Positions 42,310 to 50,550 of a DNA stretch of 64,000 nt are shown in pieces. The stretch's first letter is position 1, and every line of letters starts with the position of its first letter. Origin of the DNA: an uncultured Clostridia bacterium (GTDB taxonomy: Bacteria > Bacillota > Clostridia > Christensenellales > Aristaeellaceae); contig CANRLC010000003.1 of the NCBI GenBank assembly GCA_947631405.1, forward strand, positions 44,804 through 108,803, written 5' to 3'. The notes beneath the pieces were generated by a model that did not search any database, was not told where the DNA came from, and saw nothing but the letters and a program-made list of their open reading frames with translations. Position numbers and translations under genes: made by a program.

Positions 42310-43203
42310 ATGGAAAAGAAGGCATACCGCTCGGGCTTTGCCGCCATTTTGGGCCGCCCGAACGTGGGCAAATCCACGCTGATGAACGCGTTGGTGGGCG
42401 AGAAGGTCGCCATCGTGAGCAGCCGCCCGCAGACCACGCGCAACCGCATCATGGGCGTCGCCAGCGGCGAGGGGTGGCAGATCGTATTCCTCGACACGCC
42501 GGGGCTGCACAAGCCGCGCACGAAGCTGGGCGAGTACATGATGCGCGCCGCGCAGGAAGCGCTGGACGGCATCGACCTGCTGCTGGTGATGGTGGACGTG
42601 GGCGAGGTCGGGCCGCAGGATCGCGCGATCGTCGAGGACATGGCGGGCCAGAAGGTGCGCAAGCTGCTCGTGCTGGGCAAGATCGACACGGTGGACGAGG
42701 CGCGCCAGCTCGCGGCCATCGCCTCTTTTGCGGACGCGGGGTACGACGAGATCGTCCCGGTGAGCGCGCGCACGGGGCGCGGGATGGACGAGCTGAAGCG
42801 ACTGATCGTCGAGGGCCTGCCGGAGGGGCCGCAATACTTCCCGGACGACATGATGACCGACCAGCCGGAGCGCGTCGTGTGCGCCGAGCTGATCCGCGAG
42901 AAGGCGCTGCTGCACCTGCGCGACGAGGTGCCGCACGGCATCGGCGTGGAGATGATGGCCATCGAGCGCGTCAGCAACACGCTGACCGAGATTCACGCGA
43001 CGATCTACTGCGAGCGCGCCAGCCACAAGGGCATCATCATCGGCAAGCAGGGCGCGATGCTGCGCACGATCGGGCAGGAGGCCCGCCGCGACATCGAGGC
43101 GCTGCTGGGCACGAAGGTCAATTTGCAGCTGTGGGTGAAGGTGCGAGAGGACTGGCGAAACCGGGCGGACGATTTAAGGACGCTGGGGTACGAGGACAAA
43201 TAG
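42310..43203 (+). CDS. era: GTPase Era
   Basis: A 297-residue essential GTPase in 16S rRNA maturation and 30S assembly. G1 is GRPNVGKST (15-23), G3 FLDTPGLHK, G4 LGKID (where NKxD is usual, so the Asn is replaced by Gly), and the C-terminal KH domain has IYCERASHKGIIIGKQGAMLR. ATG 42310 follows AGGAAAG and gives the family N-terminus. An alternative ATG 42298 overlaps the previous stop by four bases. The G4 change deserves note. Confidence 0.95.
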   Translation: MEKKAYRSGFAAILGRPNVGKSTLMNALVGEKVAIVSSRPQTTRNRIMGVASGEGWQIVFLDTPGLHKPRTKLGEYMMRAAQEALDGIDLLLVMVDVGEVGPQDRAIVEDMAGQKVRKLLVLGKIDTVDEARQLAAIASFADAGYDEIVPVSARTGRGMDELKRLIVEGLPEGPQYFPDDMMTDQPERVVCAELIREKALLHLRDEVPHGIGVEMMAIERVSNTLTEIHATIYCERASHKGIIIGKQGAMLRTIGQEARRDIEALLGTKVNLQLWVKVREDWRNRADDLRTLGYEDK

Positions 43204-43308
43204 GGAAGGCGGGACGGGCGGCGAGATGAGGCCGGGCCGCCCCGCGCTTATGCGGGGAAAACGGGAAACGGAGCGTGGCGAGGGCAAACAAAAGGAGCGC
43301 CAAGCACG

Positions 43309-43352
43309 GGGGCTGAGGCGGTAGCCCTAACGATACCCCAATCGCGAAGCGA
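43309..43352 (+). repeat. truncated fragment of the dispersed repeat
   Basis: GGCGGTAGCCCTAACGATAC and CCCAATCGCGAAGCGAT match the interior of copies A-C, but the ends are absent. It lies in a 218-base gap after era that otherwise shows nothing. Confidence 0.7.
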
Positions 43353-43421
43353 TGCGCGGGCAGCGTCCCCTGACCGATTTCACCGCGCCCCTTGGGAGAG
43401 CGCCGTCACTAAGGAGGACAT

Positions 43422-43628
43422 ATGGAGAAGACCGTCTATTGTCCTGTAAAGGAAGCGCAAATCAATGGCGCTGATTGCTATTTGATGTGTGATGTGGCAG
43501 ACAACATGGTCAATCCGCGCGTGCTGTTTGACGGCGCGCCGGGCAATTCTATTCTCCCACCGTCGATCGTATGGAACGAAGAGCAGCGCCAAAAGTGCCT
43601 GAACTGCAAGTGGCACTGGCCGATGTGA
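43422..43628 (+). CDS. small cysteine-containing protein, unknown
   Basis: A 68-residue protein with C7, C19, C23 and a C-terminal CLNCKWHW (C59, C62), spacing that could make a zinc site. A strong AAGGAGGACAT site precedes ATG 43422. No membrane segment and no family recognised. About 200 bases without a gene follow before tRNA-Pro. Confidence 0.65.
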   Translation: MEKTVYCPVKEAQINGADCYLMCDVADNMVNPRVLFDGAPGNSILPPSIVWNEEQRQKCLNCKWHWPM

Positions 43629-43800
43629 GGTTCGGAAGGAGACGGCGAGGGGATGGCGATGAGGCCGCCCGGCAGGCGGCAAGCCGAGTGGCGCGGTCGC
43701 GCCCCGGAAGGGCGGGAAAGCGCTTTGAACGGGGCGCGCCAGAAATCCATCGTGGGCGAGGCGCGAGCAATGCGCAAAAACAGAAGATAGAGCATAAAAG

Positions 43801-43827
43801 AAAAAGCCTTGAATTCCAAGGCTTTTT
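43801..43827 (-). terminator. intrinsic terminator of tRNA-Pro
   Basis: AAAAAGCCTTG, AATTC, CAAGGCTTTTT, giving a hairpin with a T run on the minus strand directly after the tRNA. Confidence 0.85.
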
Positions 43828-43828
43828 C

Positions 43829-43905
43829 TGGTCGGAGTGGCGAGATTCGAACTCGCGGCCTCTTGAACCCCATTCAAGCACGCTACCAAACTGCGCTACA
43901 CCCCG
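43829..43905 (-). tRNA. tRNA-Pro (GGG)
   Basis: Minus-strand cloverleaf: acceptor CGGGGTG/CACTCCG, D arm GCGC with TTTGG, anticodon arm CTTGA-ATGGGGT-TCAAG giving anticodon GGG, T loop TTCGAAT and encoded CCA at 43831-43829. Confidence 0.94.
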
Positions 43906-43918
43906 TCAAGCAAGGAGT

Positions 43919-43946
43919 ATTATACCACAACGGAAGGAAAAGTCAA
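43919..43946 (-). promoter_or_regulatory. promoter of tRNA-Pro
   Basis: Minus strand TTGACT at 43946-43941, 16-base spacer, TATAAT at 43924-43919, 14 bases before the tRNA. Confidence 0.85.
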
Positions 43947-44005
43947 TAGGCTTTTTGCGGCATAGCGCGCGGGCGCGGCACATAGGGTCGCCGGGAGGCG
44001 ACGGG

Positions 44006-45151
44006 ATGGGAGGCATCATCGAGCATGTGCGGGAGACGGCGCGGCTGACGCTCGCACAGAAGGAGCTGGGCGAGGCGGACGCGCTGACGCTCGCCACGCT
44101 GGCGTATATGGCCTTTGACGAGCTGGCCGGGGAGGACTTTGGCGATCAGGGCGTGACGCTGGGCGAGGCGGCGCAGGCGCTGCTCGCGTGCCACGCGTGT
44201 ACGCGCGTGGCCAGAAAGACCGGAGAGCGCGACCGCACGCTGCTCGCGGAGGTCGCCGCAAGCGAGCGATTCGCGCCGATGCGGGTGGCGGGGTTTGTAG
44301 ACCGCTACGACGGGGAGGCGCAGGAGCAGTTTTCCGCCGTCGCATTTCTTGCGGGCGAGCAGGCCGTGATCGCCTACCGCGGGACGGACGGGACGATCGT
44401 GGGGTGGAAGGAAGACTTCAACATGAGCTTCGAGCGCGAGGTGCCTGCCCAGCGGGACGCCGTGCTCTACGCGCGGCGCGCGGCGCGGGCGCTGCGCCGT
44501 CCGCTCACGCTGTGCGGACACTCGAAGGGCGGCAACCTCGCCGCGTATGCCGCGCTGTTTGCGCCGCCGGAGACGCCCGTGCGCGCGGCCTACAGCTTCG
44601 ACGGGCCGGGATTCAACGAGCGGGTCGCCGCGACGGAGGCGTTCAGACAGGCCGGCGTGCGGGTTCATACGTTCGTGCCGGAGGCGTCGCTGGTGGGCGC
44701 GCTGCTCTGGCACAGCGAGCCGGTCGTGCTGGTGCGCAGCAGCGGCGCGGGCGCGCTGCAGCACGACCCCTACACATGGCTCGTGCAGGATGGGCGTCTC
44801 GTGCGCGCGGAGCGGCAAAACGCCTCCAGCGCATACGCGGCGGACACGGCGCGCCGCTGGCTGGCGCGACTGCCGGAGGAGACGCGCAGGCGGGCGATCG
44901 ACGCGCTGTATGCGGTGATCGGGGCGACGGGCGAGCGGAGCCTGCGGGAGCTGCTGGACATCCCCAGCGCGATCGCGATCTTGCAGGCCGCCGCCGGGAT
45001 GGACGGGGAGACGCGCGCGGCGCTGGGCGACCTGCTGCCGCCGCTGCTGCAAAGCGCCGCGGCCGCCGCGCCGGGGGCGATCCTGCGCGCGCTGAGCGGG
45101 GAGGCGGACGGCATGGAGCGGGAGCGGGAGAGCGCGGCGAGCGGGAGATGA
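44006..45151 (+). CDS. Mbeg1-like (DUF2974) alpha/beta hydrolase
   Basis: A 381-residue protein with the family pattern: LTLATLAYMAFDEL near the start, AVIAYRGTDGTIVGWKEDFN at about 120-139, and the nucleophile S173 in CGHSKGGNLAAYAAL. YSFDGPGF and VPEASLVGALLWH follow, and the C-terminal third is helical and less conserved. It is lipase-like by fold, with unknown substrate. GGGAGGCGACGGG stands ahead of ATG 44006. It stands alone in its transcript. Confidence 0.85.
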   Translation: MGGIIEHVRETARLTLAQKELGEADALTLATLAYMAFDELAGEDFGDQGVTLGEAAQALLACHACTRVARKTGERDRTLLAEVAASERFAPMRVAGFVDRYDGEAQEQFSAVAFLAGEQAVIAYRGTDGTIVGWKEDFNMSFEREVPAQRDAVLYARRAARALRRPLTLCGHSKGGNLAAYAALFAPPETPVRAAYSFDGPGFNERVAATEAFRQAGVRVHTFVPEASLVGALLWHSEPVVLVRSSGAGALQHDPYTWLVQDGRLVRAERQNASSAYAADTARRWLARLPEETRRRAIDALYAVIGATGERSLRELLDIPSAIAILQAAAGMDGETRAALGDLLPPLLQSAAAAAPGAILRALSGEADGMERERESAASGR

Positions 45152-45341
45152 AACGGCGGTTATGCGCGGCGGCGCTGGGGCGGGAGAAGGCACGGCGCGG
45201 TCAGCGTTGGAATCGTGAGGTTGAGGACGAAGGAGGAACGACGGACGCGAGCGTGGCACAATGCGAGTCCAAAACAAGGGTGGGTCAATGACAAAGAACA
45301 CACAGGGGCTGCGTGACGGCGAACGCGGAGCAGACGGCGGC
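45152..45341. other. intergenic stretch with no recognisable gene
   Basis: The 305 bases between the Mbeg1-like gene and the next start hold one likely promoter at the end. I see no gene, repeat or RNA in the first 190 bases. Confidence 0.5.
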
Positions 45342-45371
45342 TTGCGCGCAAACGCGCGGCTGTGGTATGAT
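45342..45371 (+). promoter_or_regulatory. promoter of the secreted SH3 protein gene
   Basis: TTGCGC at 45342-45347, 18-base spacer, TATGAT at 45366-45371, 85 bases before ATG 45457. Confidence 0.5.
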
Positions 45372-45456
45372 GGGCAGGGAAAATGCGGAAATGCGGGAAG
45401 AAAACGGGCGGGTTTGCCGTCTAGATAGACAGAGGCGACCGAAAGGAGAGAGGCCA

Positions 45457-47043
45457 ATGAGAAAGCGGTTTGCGGCTTTGGGGCTGGCGGCGCTCCTTTG
45501 CGCGGCGGGGCCAGCCCGCGCGCAGGAGGCTCCCGCGCTGCCGGAGGCGGTCACGGCGCTGTGCGAGGCGGCGCATCCCGGATACGCCGTCGCCGAATAC
45601 GACGGCTGGGGCGACGAGACGCGCGGACAATTCGCGATCGCGCTCTCCGACGGGGAGCACAATGCGCTGGCGATCGCCGAGCGCGGCGAGGGAGACGCCG
45701 CCTACGCGCTGACCGTGGACAATCCCGGCGCGCTGTTTGACGGCGAAGCGATCCCCGACCTGCTCATCGACACCGGCGGGGACGCGCTGTTCATCGGCTA
45801 TCCCGGCGGCGTTCCGGACAGGGGCGCGGGCTTCGTGAAGATCGAATACGCCTGCTTCAAGGGCGCGGACGGCTGGGGAAGCGTGAGCGCGACGGGCTGG
45901 GAGCCGCAAGACGAGCGGGACGGGACGTTTGTCTCCTACATGGCGTCGGTGTCGGATGGGACGCTGCGCTATACCGGCTATCTTTCCGACGAGAACGACA
46001 ACACGCTCAAGACATGGGATTACGCGCCCATCCCGGTGAGCGACGAATTTGCGCGGGCGATGCGGCTCGAGAGCTTTGCCATCGACGGCTTTGCCGTCAG
46101 CCCGGTGGGCGAGGTGCCCGGCGCGGACGGGCTGGCGGACGGATTGCTGGACGCGGGCGACCGGCTGATTGCGGCGGACGCGCAGCGGGACCGGCTCGTG
46201 CTGCTGGCGGAAAAGCCCGTGGGCGTGCGGCGGCTGCGCGTCGCCGAATGGGACGGGCAGGACTACGACGTGCGCGAGAGCGACGACCTGCCGCAGGGAA
46301 CGTGGCTGGACGCCTTCCACGCGAGCGAGGGCCAGATCCTGCTGGGCTACATGCTGGACGGGAAGGAGCGCAGAGTGGACTTTGCGCTGTGCGGCGGGAC
46401 GTGGGTGCTCACCGGCGTGACGGGCGACGAGGGGATGAGCTTCACCGCCGACAGCGTGTACGGCGGGGCGCAACTGGGCCGCAACGACGGCTCCGTCTAC
46501 GGGAGGCTCCCGTGGGGCGACCTGTTCAGCGTCGATTTTTCATCGCTGCCGGGGACGATGCAGGAGGCCGTCTTGCAGATGGACACGACGGGTTACGCGA
46601 TCGTAAACAACCCCGACCCGGGCGACCGGCTGCACCTGCGCACCCGCGCTAGCCGCAGCAGCGCGTCGAAGGGGAAATTCTTTAACGGCACGCCCGTGCA
46701 GGTGCTCTCGCGCGAGGGCGAGTGGGCCAGAGTGCGCATCGGGCTGGGCGAGACGTCGCTGGAGGGCTACATGATGACCGAATATCTGGCCTTTGGCGAG
46801 GATCGCGCGGGCGTCAAGTGCGTGTTCCCGCAGGTCTTCCTGCGCGAGGAATACAAGGCGGACGGCCTGCCGCTGCGCTCCGGGGCCGACTGGGACGCGC
46901 CCGCGATCCCCGGCGAGCGCTTTACCGGCGGCCAAGGGGCGTACCTGATCGGCGTATCGGGCGAGGGCTGGTACGTCGCGATGCTGCTGGACGGCAGCGT
47001 GGGCTATGTGCCGCAGTCGGCGTTTGAGGAAGGGAACGGGTAA
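45457..47043 (+). CDS. secreted protein with C-terminal SH3 domains
   Basis: A 528-residue exported protein with a signal peptide (about residues 1-22, cut near ARAQE). The first 380 residues repeat beta-rich segments with many Gly and Asp (AEYDGWGDETRGQFAIALSD), possibly a propeller or repeat module without a name I know. The last 150 have SH3-like units (HLRTRASRSSASKGKFFNG to EWARVRIG, and LPLRSGADWDAPAIPGE to GWYVAML). Probably wall-bound. GAAAGGAGAGAGG precedes ATG 45457; the frame extends upstream without support. Confidence 0.78.
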   Translation: MRKRFAALGLAALLCAAGPARAQEAPALPEAVTALCEAAHPGYAVAEYDGWGDETRGQFAIALSDGEHNALAIAERGEGDAAYALTVDNPGALFDGEAIPDLLIDTGGDALFIGYPGGVPDRGAGFVKIEYACFKGADGWGSVSATGWEPQDERDGTFVSYMASVSDGTLRYTGYLSDENDNTLKTWDYAPIPVSDEFARAMRLESFAIDGFAVSPVGEVPGADGLADGLLDAGDRLIAADAQRDRLVLLAEKPVGVRRLRVAEWDGQDYDVRESDDLPQGTWLDAFHASEGQILLGYMLDGKERRVDFALCGGTWVLTGVTGDEGMSFTADSVYGGAQLGRNDGSVYGRLPWGDLFSVDFSSLPGTMQEAVLQMDTTGYAIVNNPDPGDRLHLRTRASRSSASKGKFFNGTPVQVLSREGEWARVRIGLGETSLEGYMMTEYLAFGEDRAGVKCVFPQVFLREEYKADGLPLRSGADWDAPAIPGERFTGGQGAYLIGVSGEGWYVAMLLDGSVGYVPQSAFEEGNG

Positions 47044-47058
47044 GCGCGCTATAGACGA

Positions 47059-47319
47059 GGCCGGGATGCTGGAGCATCCCGGCCGCAGCTTGTCAAAAAA
47101 GTCATTGTACTATCTTGTGTAATCTTCAAAAGCTTTTACAACCTTCAAAGTTTGGGGGCCGAAGGGTTCCTAGGGGCGAGCCGCCTAACGGCGGCGCAAG
47201 CTAACGGAAAGCCCCTAGGCGGGGCGGTGGGGCAGCGCCCCACATCCTCCGTGGGCATGAGAAAAAGTGAAACTGGGTTTTTTGACAGACTGAGGCCGGG
47301 ATGCGAGCGCATCCCGGCC
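47059..47319. repeat. inverted-repeat-bounded element (second family)
   Basis: The left and right ends are 42-base inverted copies: hairpin GGCCGGGATGC/GCATCCCGGCC followed by GCAGCTTGTCAAAAAA, and TTTTTTGACAGACTGA followed by the same hairpin. The interior has further inverted repeats CCTAGGGGC/GCCCCTAGG, GCCGCC/GGCGGC and GTGGGGC/GCCCCAC. It fills the gap between convergent genes, and the end hairpins could terminate both. No protein is encoded. Confidence 0.75.
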
Positions 47320-47327
47320 GGATGTTT

Positions 47328-47915
47328 TTACCTGTCGATCGTCGTGCGCAGGGCGAGGCCGCCCGGGCGGTTGACGATGGAGACGAGGGTGACGGCGCCG
47401 CGCGCGAAGCGCACGCGCTGTTGCAGGTAGACGTAGCCGTTCTGCCCGAGCACGCTCACCGTGTGCGTGCCGGACGAGACGCGCAGGGCGCTCGTCGCGT
47501 AGCCCGGAGACAGCTGGGGTACGACGACGCTGCCGTCCACCGCGATGCGGAAGGGCGGGTAGCCTTTCGTCGAGTTGAGGAAGCGCGCCGCCGCCGCGTT
47601 GCTCGTGAGGCCGGGAACCGTCGTGCCGGGAAGAAGCTGCACGCCACCGCCGGGATAGGACGGTTGACTGGGCGACGGCTGGGACGGGTTGGGCCAGTAG
47701 GGGCAAGAGGGGCGGCTGGGGCGGTTGGGCGTCGGGCGGTTGTTGGGCCGATTGGGCCAAGCGCCGTTGCCGGGGTACACGGGGCCGCCCTCTCCGGGGT
47801 TGGGCAGAGGGACGACGGGGGTATTCGAGGCGTCGGGGCCGGGGTAAACGGGGCCGCCTTCGCCGACATTGGGCAGGGGAATGACGGGCGTATTGCCCAG
47901 ATTGCGGTTTTCCAT
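47328..47915 (-). CDS. Pro/Gly-rich protein with C-terminal DUF4397-like domain
   Basis: A 195-residue protein. The first half holds two copies of a segment (TPVIPLPNVGEGGPVYPG and TPVVPLPNPGEGGPVYPG) and then a Pro/Asn/Ser-rich stretch. The last 85 residues (ARFLNSTKGYPPFRIAVDG to VTLVSIVNRPGGLALRTT) look like a DUF4397-type beta domain seen in clostridial surface proteins. It has no signal peptide I can see. The only ATG in frame at the right place lies after a stable hairpin that separates it from GGAGGAGGG. It is third in the dinB unit. Confidence 0.65.
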   Translation of the reverse strand: MENRNLGNTPVIPLPNVGEGGPVYPGPDASNTPVVPLPNPGEGGPVYPGNGAWPNRPNNRPTPNRPSRPSCPYWPNPSQPSPSQPSYPGGGVQLLPGTTVPGLTSNAAAARFLNSTKGYPPFRIAVDGSVVVPQLSPGYATSALRVSSGTHTVSVLGQNGYVYLQQRVRFARGAVTLVSIVNRPGGLALRTTIDR

Positions 47916-47991
47916 AAGCGCGGGCGGATAGACATCCGCCCTCCTCCTCTCCTTGGGGCTGATACAGCCTATGCGCGGGGAGGGGAGGGCG

Positions 47992-48246
47992 TCAATCCGC
48001 CTCGAGGAACCAGTAGAGGTCGTCGTGGAAGAGGGCGACGATGCGCCCATCCACCTCGCACAGGTAGCGCGTGCCCTGACCGCCCGCGCGCAGCGACGGG
48101 GCCTCGCGCTCATCGAGCACGCGGTCGATGCGGCAGGACGGCGCGCCCGGCGCGCGAAACAGCAGCGGGCGGACGCGGCCGTCCGGCAGGTGATCCGCGC
48201 GGACGGTGAGAAAGACCTTGCCCGCGTTTTCACGGCGCGCAGACAT
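47992..48246 (-). CDS. small dinB-associated protein, unknown
   Basis: An 84-residue protein, MSARRENAGKVFLTVRADHL then RIDRVLDEREAPSLRAGG and CEVDGRIVALFHDDLYWFLE. I recall similar small proteins next to dinB in Clostridia, but not a named function. ATG 48246 was chosen because AAAGGAG lies nine bases before it and directly abuts another ATG at 48255. It begins 15 bases after the end of dinB, so it is probably induced with it. Confidence 0.7.
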   Translation of the reverse strand: MSARRENAGKVFLTVRADHLPDGRVRPLLFRAPGAPSCRIDRVLDEREAPSLRAGGQGTRYLCEVDGRIVALFHDDLYWFLEAD

Positions 48247-48261
48247 CGCGCTCATCTCCTT

Positions 48262-49515
48262 TTACGCTTGGCCCGAATAGAACGGCACGGGATGGATCGT
48301 GTGATCCTCGACGGGGTCGATGCGCGCGCAGGCCGCGTCGGAGAGCACCACGCCGCGCTGGACGATGCGATGGCCGAAGCGCCTGCGCAGGCCGTCGATC
48401 GTGTGCTCCAGCTCCTCCGCGTGGAGCAGGCGCGCCGCCTCGCCCGTGAAATCGAGCTGGATCGGCTCGTCGTCCGGCGAGAGCATCGAGCAGCTCAGGC
48501 CCACGCTGCGATAGGGGAAGCCGTGCGCAAAGCGCTCCCCGAAGAGGGACATCGCCGCGGAGGCGAGGTCGTCCGTGAGATACGACGGGCGCGGGAGCAT
48601 GCGCTGCGCCGAGCGCGTGACCAGCGAGACGTCGCGCGCATGGATGCTCACGCAGCGCGCGCGCACGCCGCTCTGGCGCAGGCGCGCCGCCACCGACTCC
48701 GCCAGAAGGTAGAAGAGGCAGCGCGCGTCGTCCATATTTTGCAGATCGTGCGGGGGCGTGGTGCTGTTGCCGATCGACTTGGCGGGGACGACGTGCTCCG
48801 TGGGCCGCACGGGCGAGCGATCCTGCCCGCAGGCGTAGCGTTTGAGCGTCGCGCCGTTTTTGCCCAGACGGCGCAGCAGCGCGCGCTCGTCGCAATGGGC
48901 GAGGTCGCCGATGGTGCTCACGTTCAGCTCCGCCAGACGCCTGCGCGTGCTGGGGCCGACGTAGAGCAGCTCCTCCACCGGGCGCGGCCAGACGATCGAG
49001 GCGATCTCGTCCGGCGGGATGGGCGTGACCGCGTCCGGCTTTTTGAGATCGCTGCCCAGCTTGGCGAAGATCTTGTTGTCCGCCACGCCGACCGAGATCG
49101 TGATGCCCAGCTCCCGGCGCACGCGCAGGCGAATCTCGTGCGCGGCGTACACGCCGTCCTCAAACGTGAAGCCCGGCGCGCTCAGGTCGATCCACGCCTC
49201 GTCCAGCCCGAAGGATTCCACGCGGTCGGAATAGCGCTGGTAGAGGCGGCGCATCCGCTCGCTGAAGCGGACGTAGAGCGGGAAATCCGGCGGGACGCAG
49301 ACGAGATCGGGGCACTTCTGCCGGGCCTGCCAGATCGCCTCGCCCGTGCGCACGCCATACGACTTGGCGAGCGGATTCTTGGTCAGCACGATGCCGTGGC
49401 GTGCCTGCGGATCGCCGCAGACCGCCACGGGCCTCGAGCGGATGGACGGCGTATACAGGCACTCGACGGAGGCGTAATAGCTGTTGGCGTCGCAATGGAG
49501 GATGACGCGCTCCAC
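48262..49515 (-). CDS. dinB: Y-family DNA polymerase IV
   Basis: Translesion polymerase of 417 residues. The catalytic core has ILHCDANSYYASVE with the first metal Asp, SFGLDEAWIDLS with the second metal pair, SVGVADNKIFAKLGSDLKKP and the helix-hairpin-helix LYVGPSTRRRLAEL. The little-finger domain follows to the end. GTG 49515 gives the family N-terminus and is preceded by GGGGTGATC, a close match to the anti-Shine-Dalgarno. A GTG nine bases upstream is an alternative. An SOS box lies in its promoter. Confidence 0.93.
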   Translation of the reverse strand: MERVILHCDANSYYASVECLYTPSIRSRPVAVCGDPQARHGIVLTKNPLAKSYGVRTGEAIWQARQKCPDLVCVPPDFPLYVRFSERMRRLYQRYSDRVESFGLDEAWIDLSAPGFTFEDGVYAAHEIRLRVRRELGITISVGVADNKIFAKLGSDLKKPDAVTPIPPDEIASIVWPRPVEELLYVGPSTRRRLAELNVSTIGDLAHCDERALLRRLGKNGATLKRYACGQDRSPVRPTEHVVPAKSIGNSTTPPHDLQNMDDARCLFYLLAESVAARLRQSGVRARCVSIHARDVSLVTRSAQRMLPRPSYLTDDLASAAMSLFGERFAHGFPYRSVGLSCSMLSPDDEPIQLDFTGEAARLLHAEELEHTIDGLRRRFGHRIVQRGVVLSDAACARIDPVEDHTIHPVPFYSGQA

Positions 49516-49546
49516 GAAGATCACCCCGCGCTTCCTGAATAAAATA

Positions 49547-49560
49547 CGAACAGATGTTCC
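49547..49560 (-). promoter_or_regulatory. SOS (LexA) box of dinB
   Basis: CGAACAGATGTTCC matches the Gram-positive LexA site CGAAC-N4-GTTCG at all but one end base. It lies just downstream of the dinB -10 box. Confidence 0.85.
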
Positions 49561-49567
49561 TATCGAT

Positions 49568-49595
49568 ATTATACGCGGATATGGCGAAATGTCAA
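49568..49595 (-). promoter_or_regulatory. sigma-A promoter of dinB
   Basis: Minus strand TTGACA at 49595-49590, 16-base spacer, TATAAT at 49573-49568. TTGACATTTCGCCA is identical to the start of the phage repressor promoter. Confidence 0.9.
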
Positions 49596-49630
49596 CTGCC
49601 AAAATGGGGAAAATGCGGCGAAGGGGGGGA

Positions 49631-49668
49631 AAAAAAGAAAAGGCCCTTCCTCCGCGAGAGAGGAAAGG
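49631..49668 (-). terminator. intrinsic terminator of the S24 repressor gene
   Basis: On the minus strand CCTTTCCTC pairs with GAGGAAGG and is followed by CCTTTTCTTTTTT, just after the repressor stop codon. Confidence 0.75.
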
Positions 49669-49686
49669 TGATGCGCGGAGGACGGG

Positions 49687-50391
49687 TCAATGCAGGTCGG
49701 ATGCGGAGAGGACGCCGACGACCTTGCCGCAGGAGCGGATGCCCTCGCTCATGGGGATGGGCGCATAGGCGGGGTTGAGCGAGAGCAGCTCGCCGTTGCC
49801 CATCACCTTGACGTAGCCCGCGCCCTCCATGATGAAGACGCCGACGTCGCCCGGCTCAGGCGGGATGTCCGAGACGATGAGGACGTCGCCGTCGCGATAC
49901 TTCGGTTCCATGCTGTCGCCGCAGACGGGGACGCCGAAGGACGCGCCGCGGGGCAGCGCGCGGCGGGGAACGAGCACCGTGCGGAACGCCTCCGGCCCCA
50001 GATACGCGCCGAGGCCCGCGGCGGCGGGCTGCTCCGAGACGCGGAAGGGGACGCCCTCCGTCTCGTCCTGCGCGCGGACGCGGTCGGCCTCCTCGGACAG
50101 GACGAGGCGGACGAGGCGGCGGCCGTGCGCATCCAGCGCGCGGAGCTGGTCGAGCAGCTCGATCTCGTGGGGCGCGACCTGCGAGACGGCGTGCGGAAGG
50201 CCGAGCAGCTCGTCCCCGGAGAGGCGCAGGAGCAGCGCGAGGCGGCGGAGCTTGGGGATGTCCGGCTCGCGCTTGCCGGTCTCGTAGCCGCAATAGGTGC
50301 TGGCCGTGACGCCGAGGGAGCGCGCCACTTGCAGCTGGGTCAGCCCGGCGCGCAGGCGGGCGTGTTTGAGCGCGTCGCAAAAGGCGGGCAT
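49687..50391 (-). CDS. phage-type repressor with XRE and S24 peptidase domains
   Basis: A 234-residue LexA/CI-like repressor. The N-terminal helix-turn-helix is LKHARLRAGLTQLQVARSLG and GYETGKREPDIPKLRRL. The S24 domain has S160 in VCGDSMEPKYRDGD and K195 in GAGYVKVMG, the Ser-Lys dyad for self-cleavage. An Ala-Gly pair at 125-126 (AAAGLG) sits where the cleavage site should be, so it may be inactivated during SOS. AAGGAGATGATCGC precedes ATG 50391. It lies at the left edge of the phage-like region, read away from it. Confidence 0.88.
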   Translation of the reverse strand: MPAFCDALKHARLRAGLTQLQVARSLGVTASTYCGYETGKREPDIPKLRRLALLLRLSGDELLGLPHAVSQVAPHEIELLDQLRALDAHGRRLVRLVLSEEADRVRAQDETEGVPFRVSEQPAAAGLGAYLGPEAFRTVLVPRRALPRGASFGVPVCGDSMEPKYRDGDVLIVSDIPPEPGDVGVFIMEGAGYVKVMGNGELLSLNPAYAPIPMSEGIRSCGKVVGVLSASDLH

Positions 50392-50412
50392 GCGATCATC
50401 TCCTTTTGAGGC

Positions 50413-50441
50413 AGTGTAGCACAGAATTGGCGAAATGTCAA
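50413..50441 (-). promoter_or_regulatory. promoter of the repressor gene
   Basis: Minus strand TTGACA at 50441-50436, 17-base spacer, TACACT at 50418-50413. Together with the divergent promoter 20 bases away it makes a regulatory switch region. TTGACATTTCGCCA recurs at dinB. Confidence 0.8.
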
Positions 50442-50460
50442 TCATCTTGCAAAAACGGGC

Positions 50461-50489
50461 TTGACAAATTTGCGAATCGAGAATATAAT
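50461..50489 (+). promoter_or_regulatory. divergent phage promoter
   Basis: TTGACA at 50461-50466, 17-base spacer, TATAAT at 50484-50489, both perfect. The GACAAATTTGCGAAT around the -35 resembles the repressor promoter (GACATTTCGCCAAT), so both may hold operators for the repressor. Confidence 0.85.
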
Positions 50490-50550
50490 AGGCGCGAGAA
50501 TCAGCGAACCGCCAGCTGGATGAGGGCGGGACGGAAAGGAGAGAGGGGAC

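Noticed and set aside
43478..43889. Minus-strand frames across tRNA-Pro
   Set aside because: They read through the tRNA and its terminator and resemble nothing.
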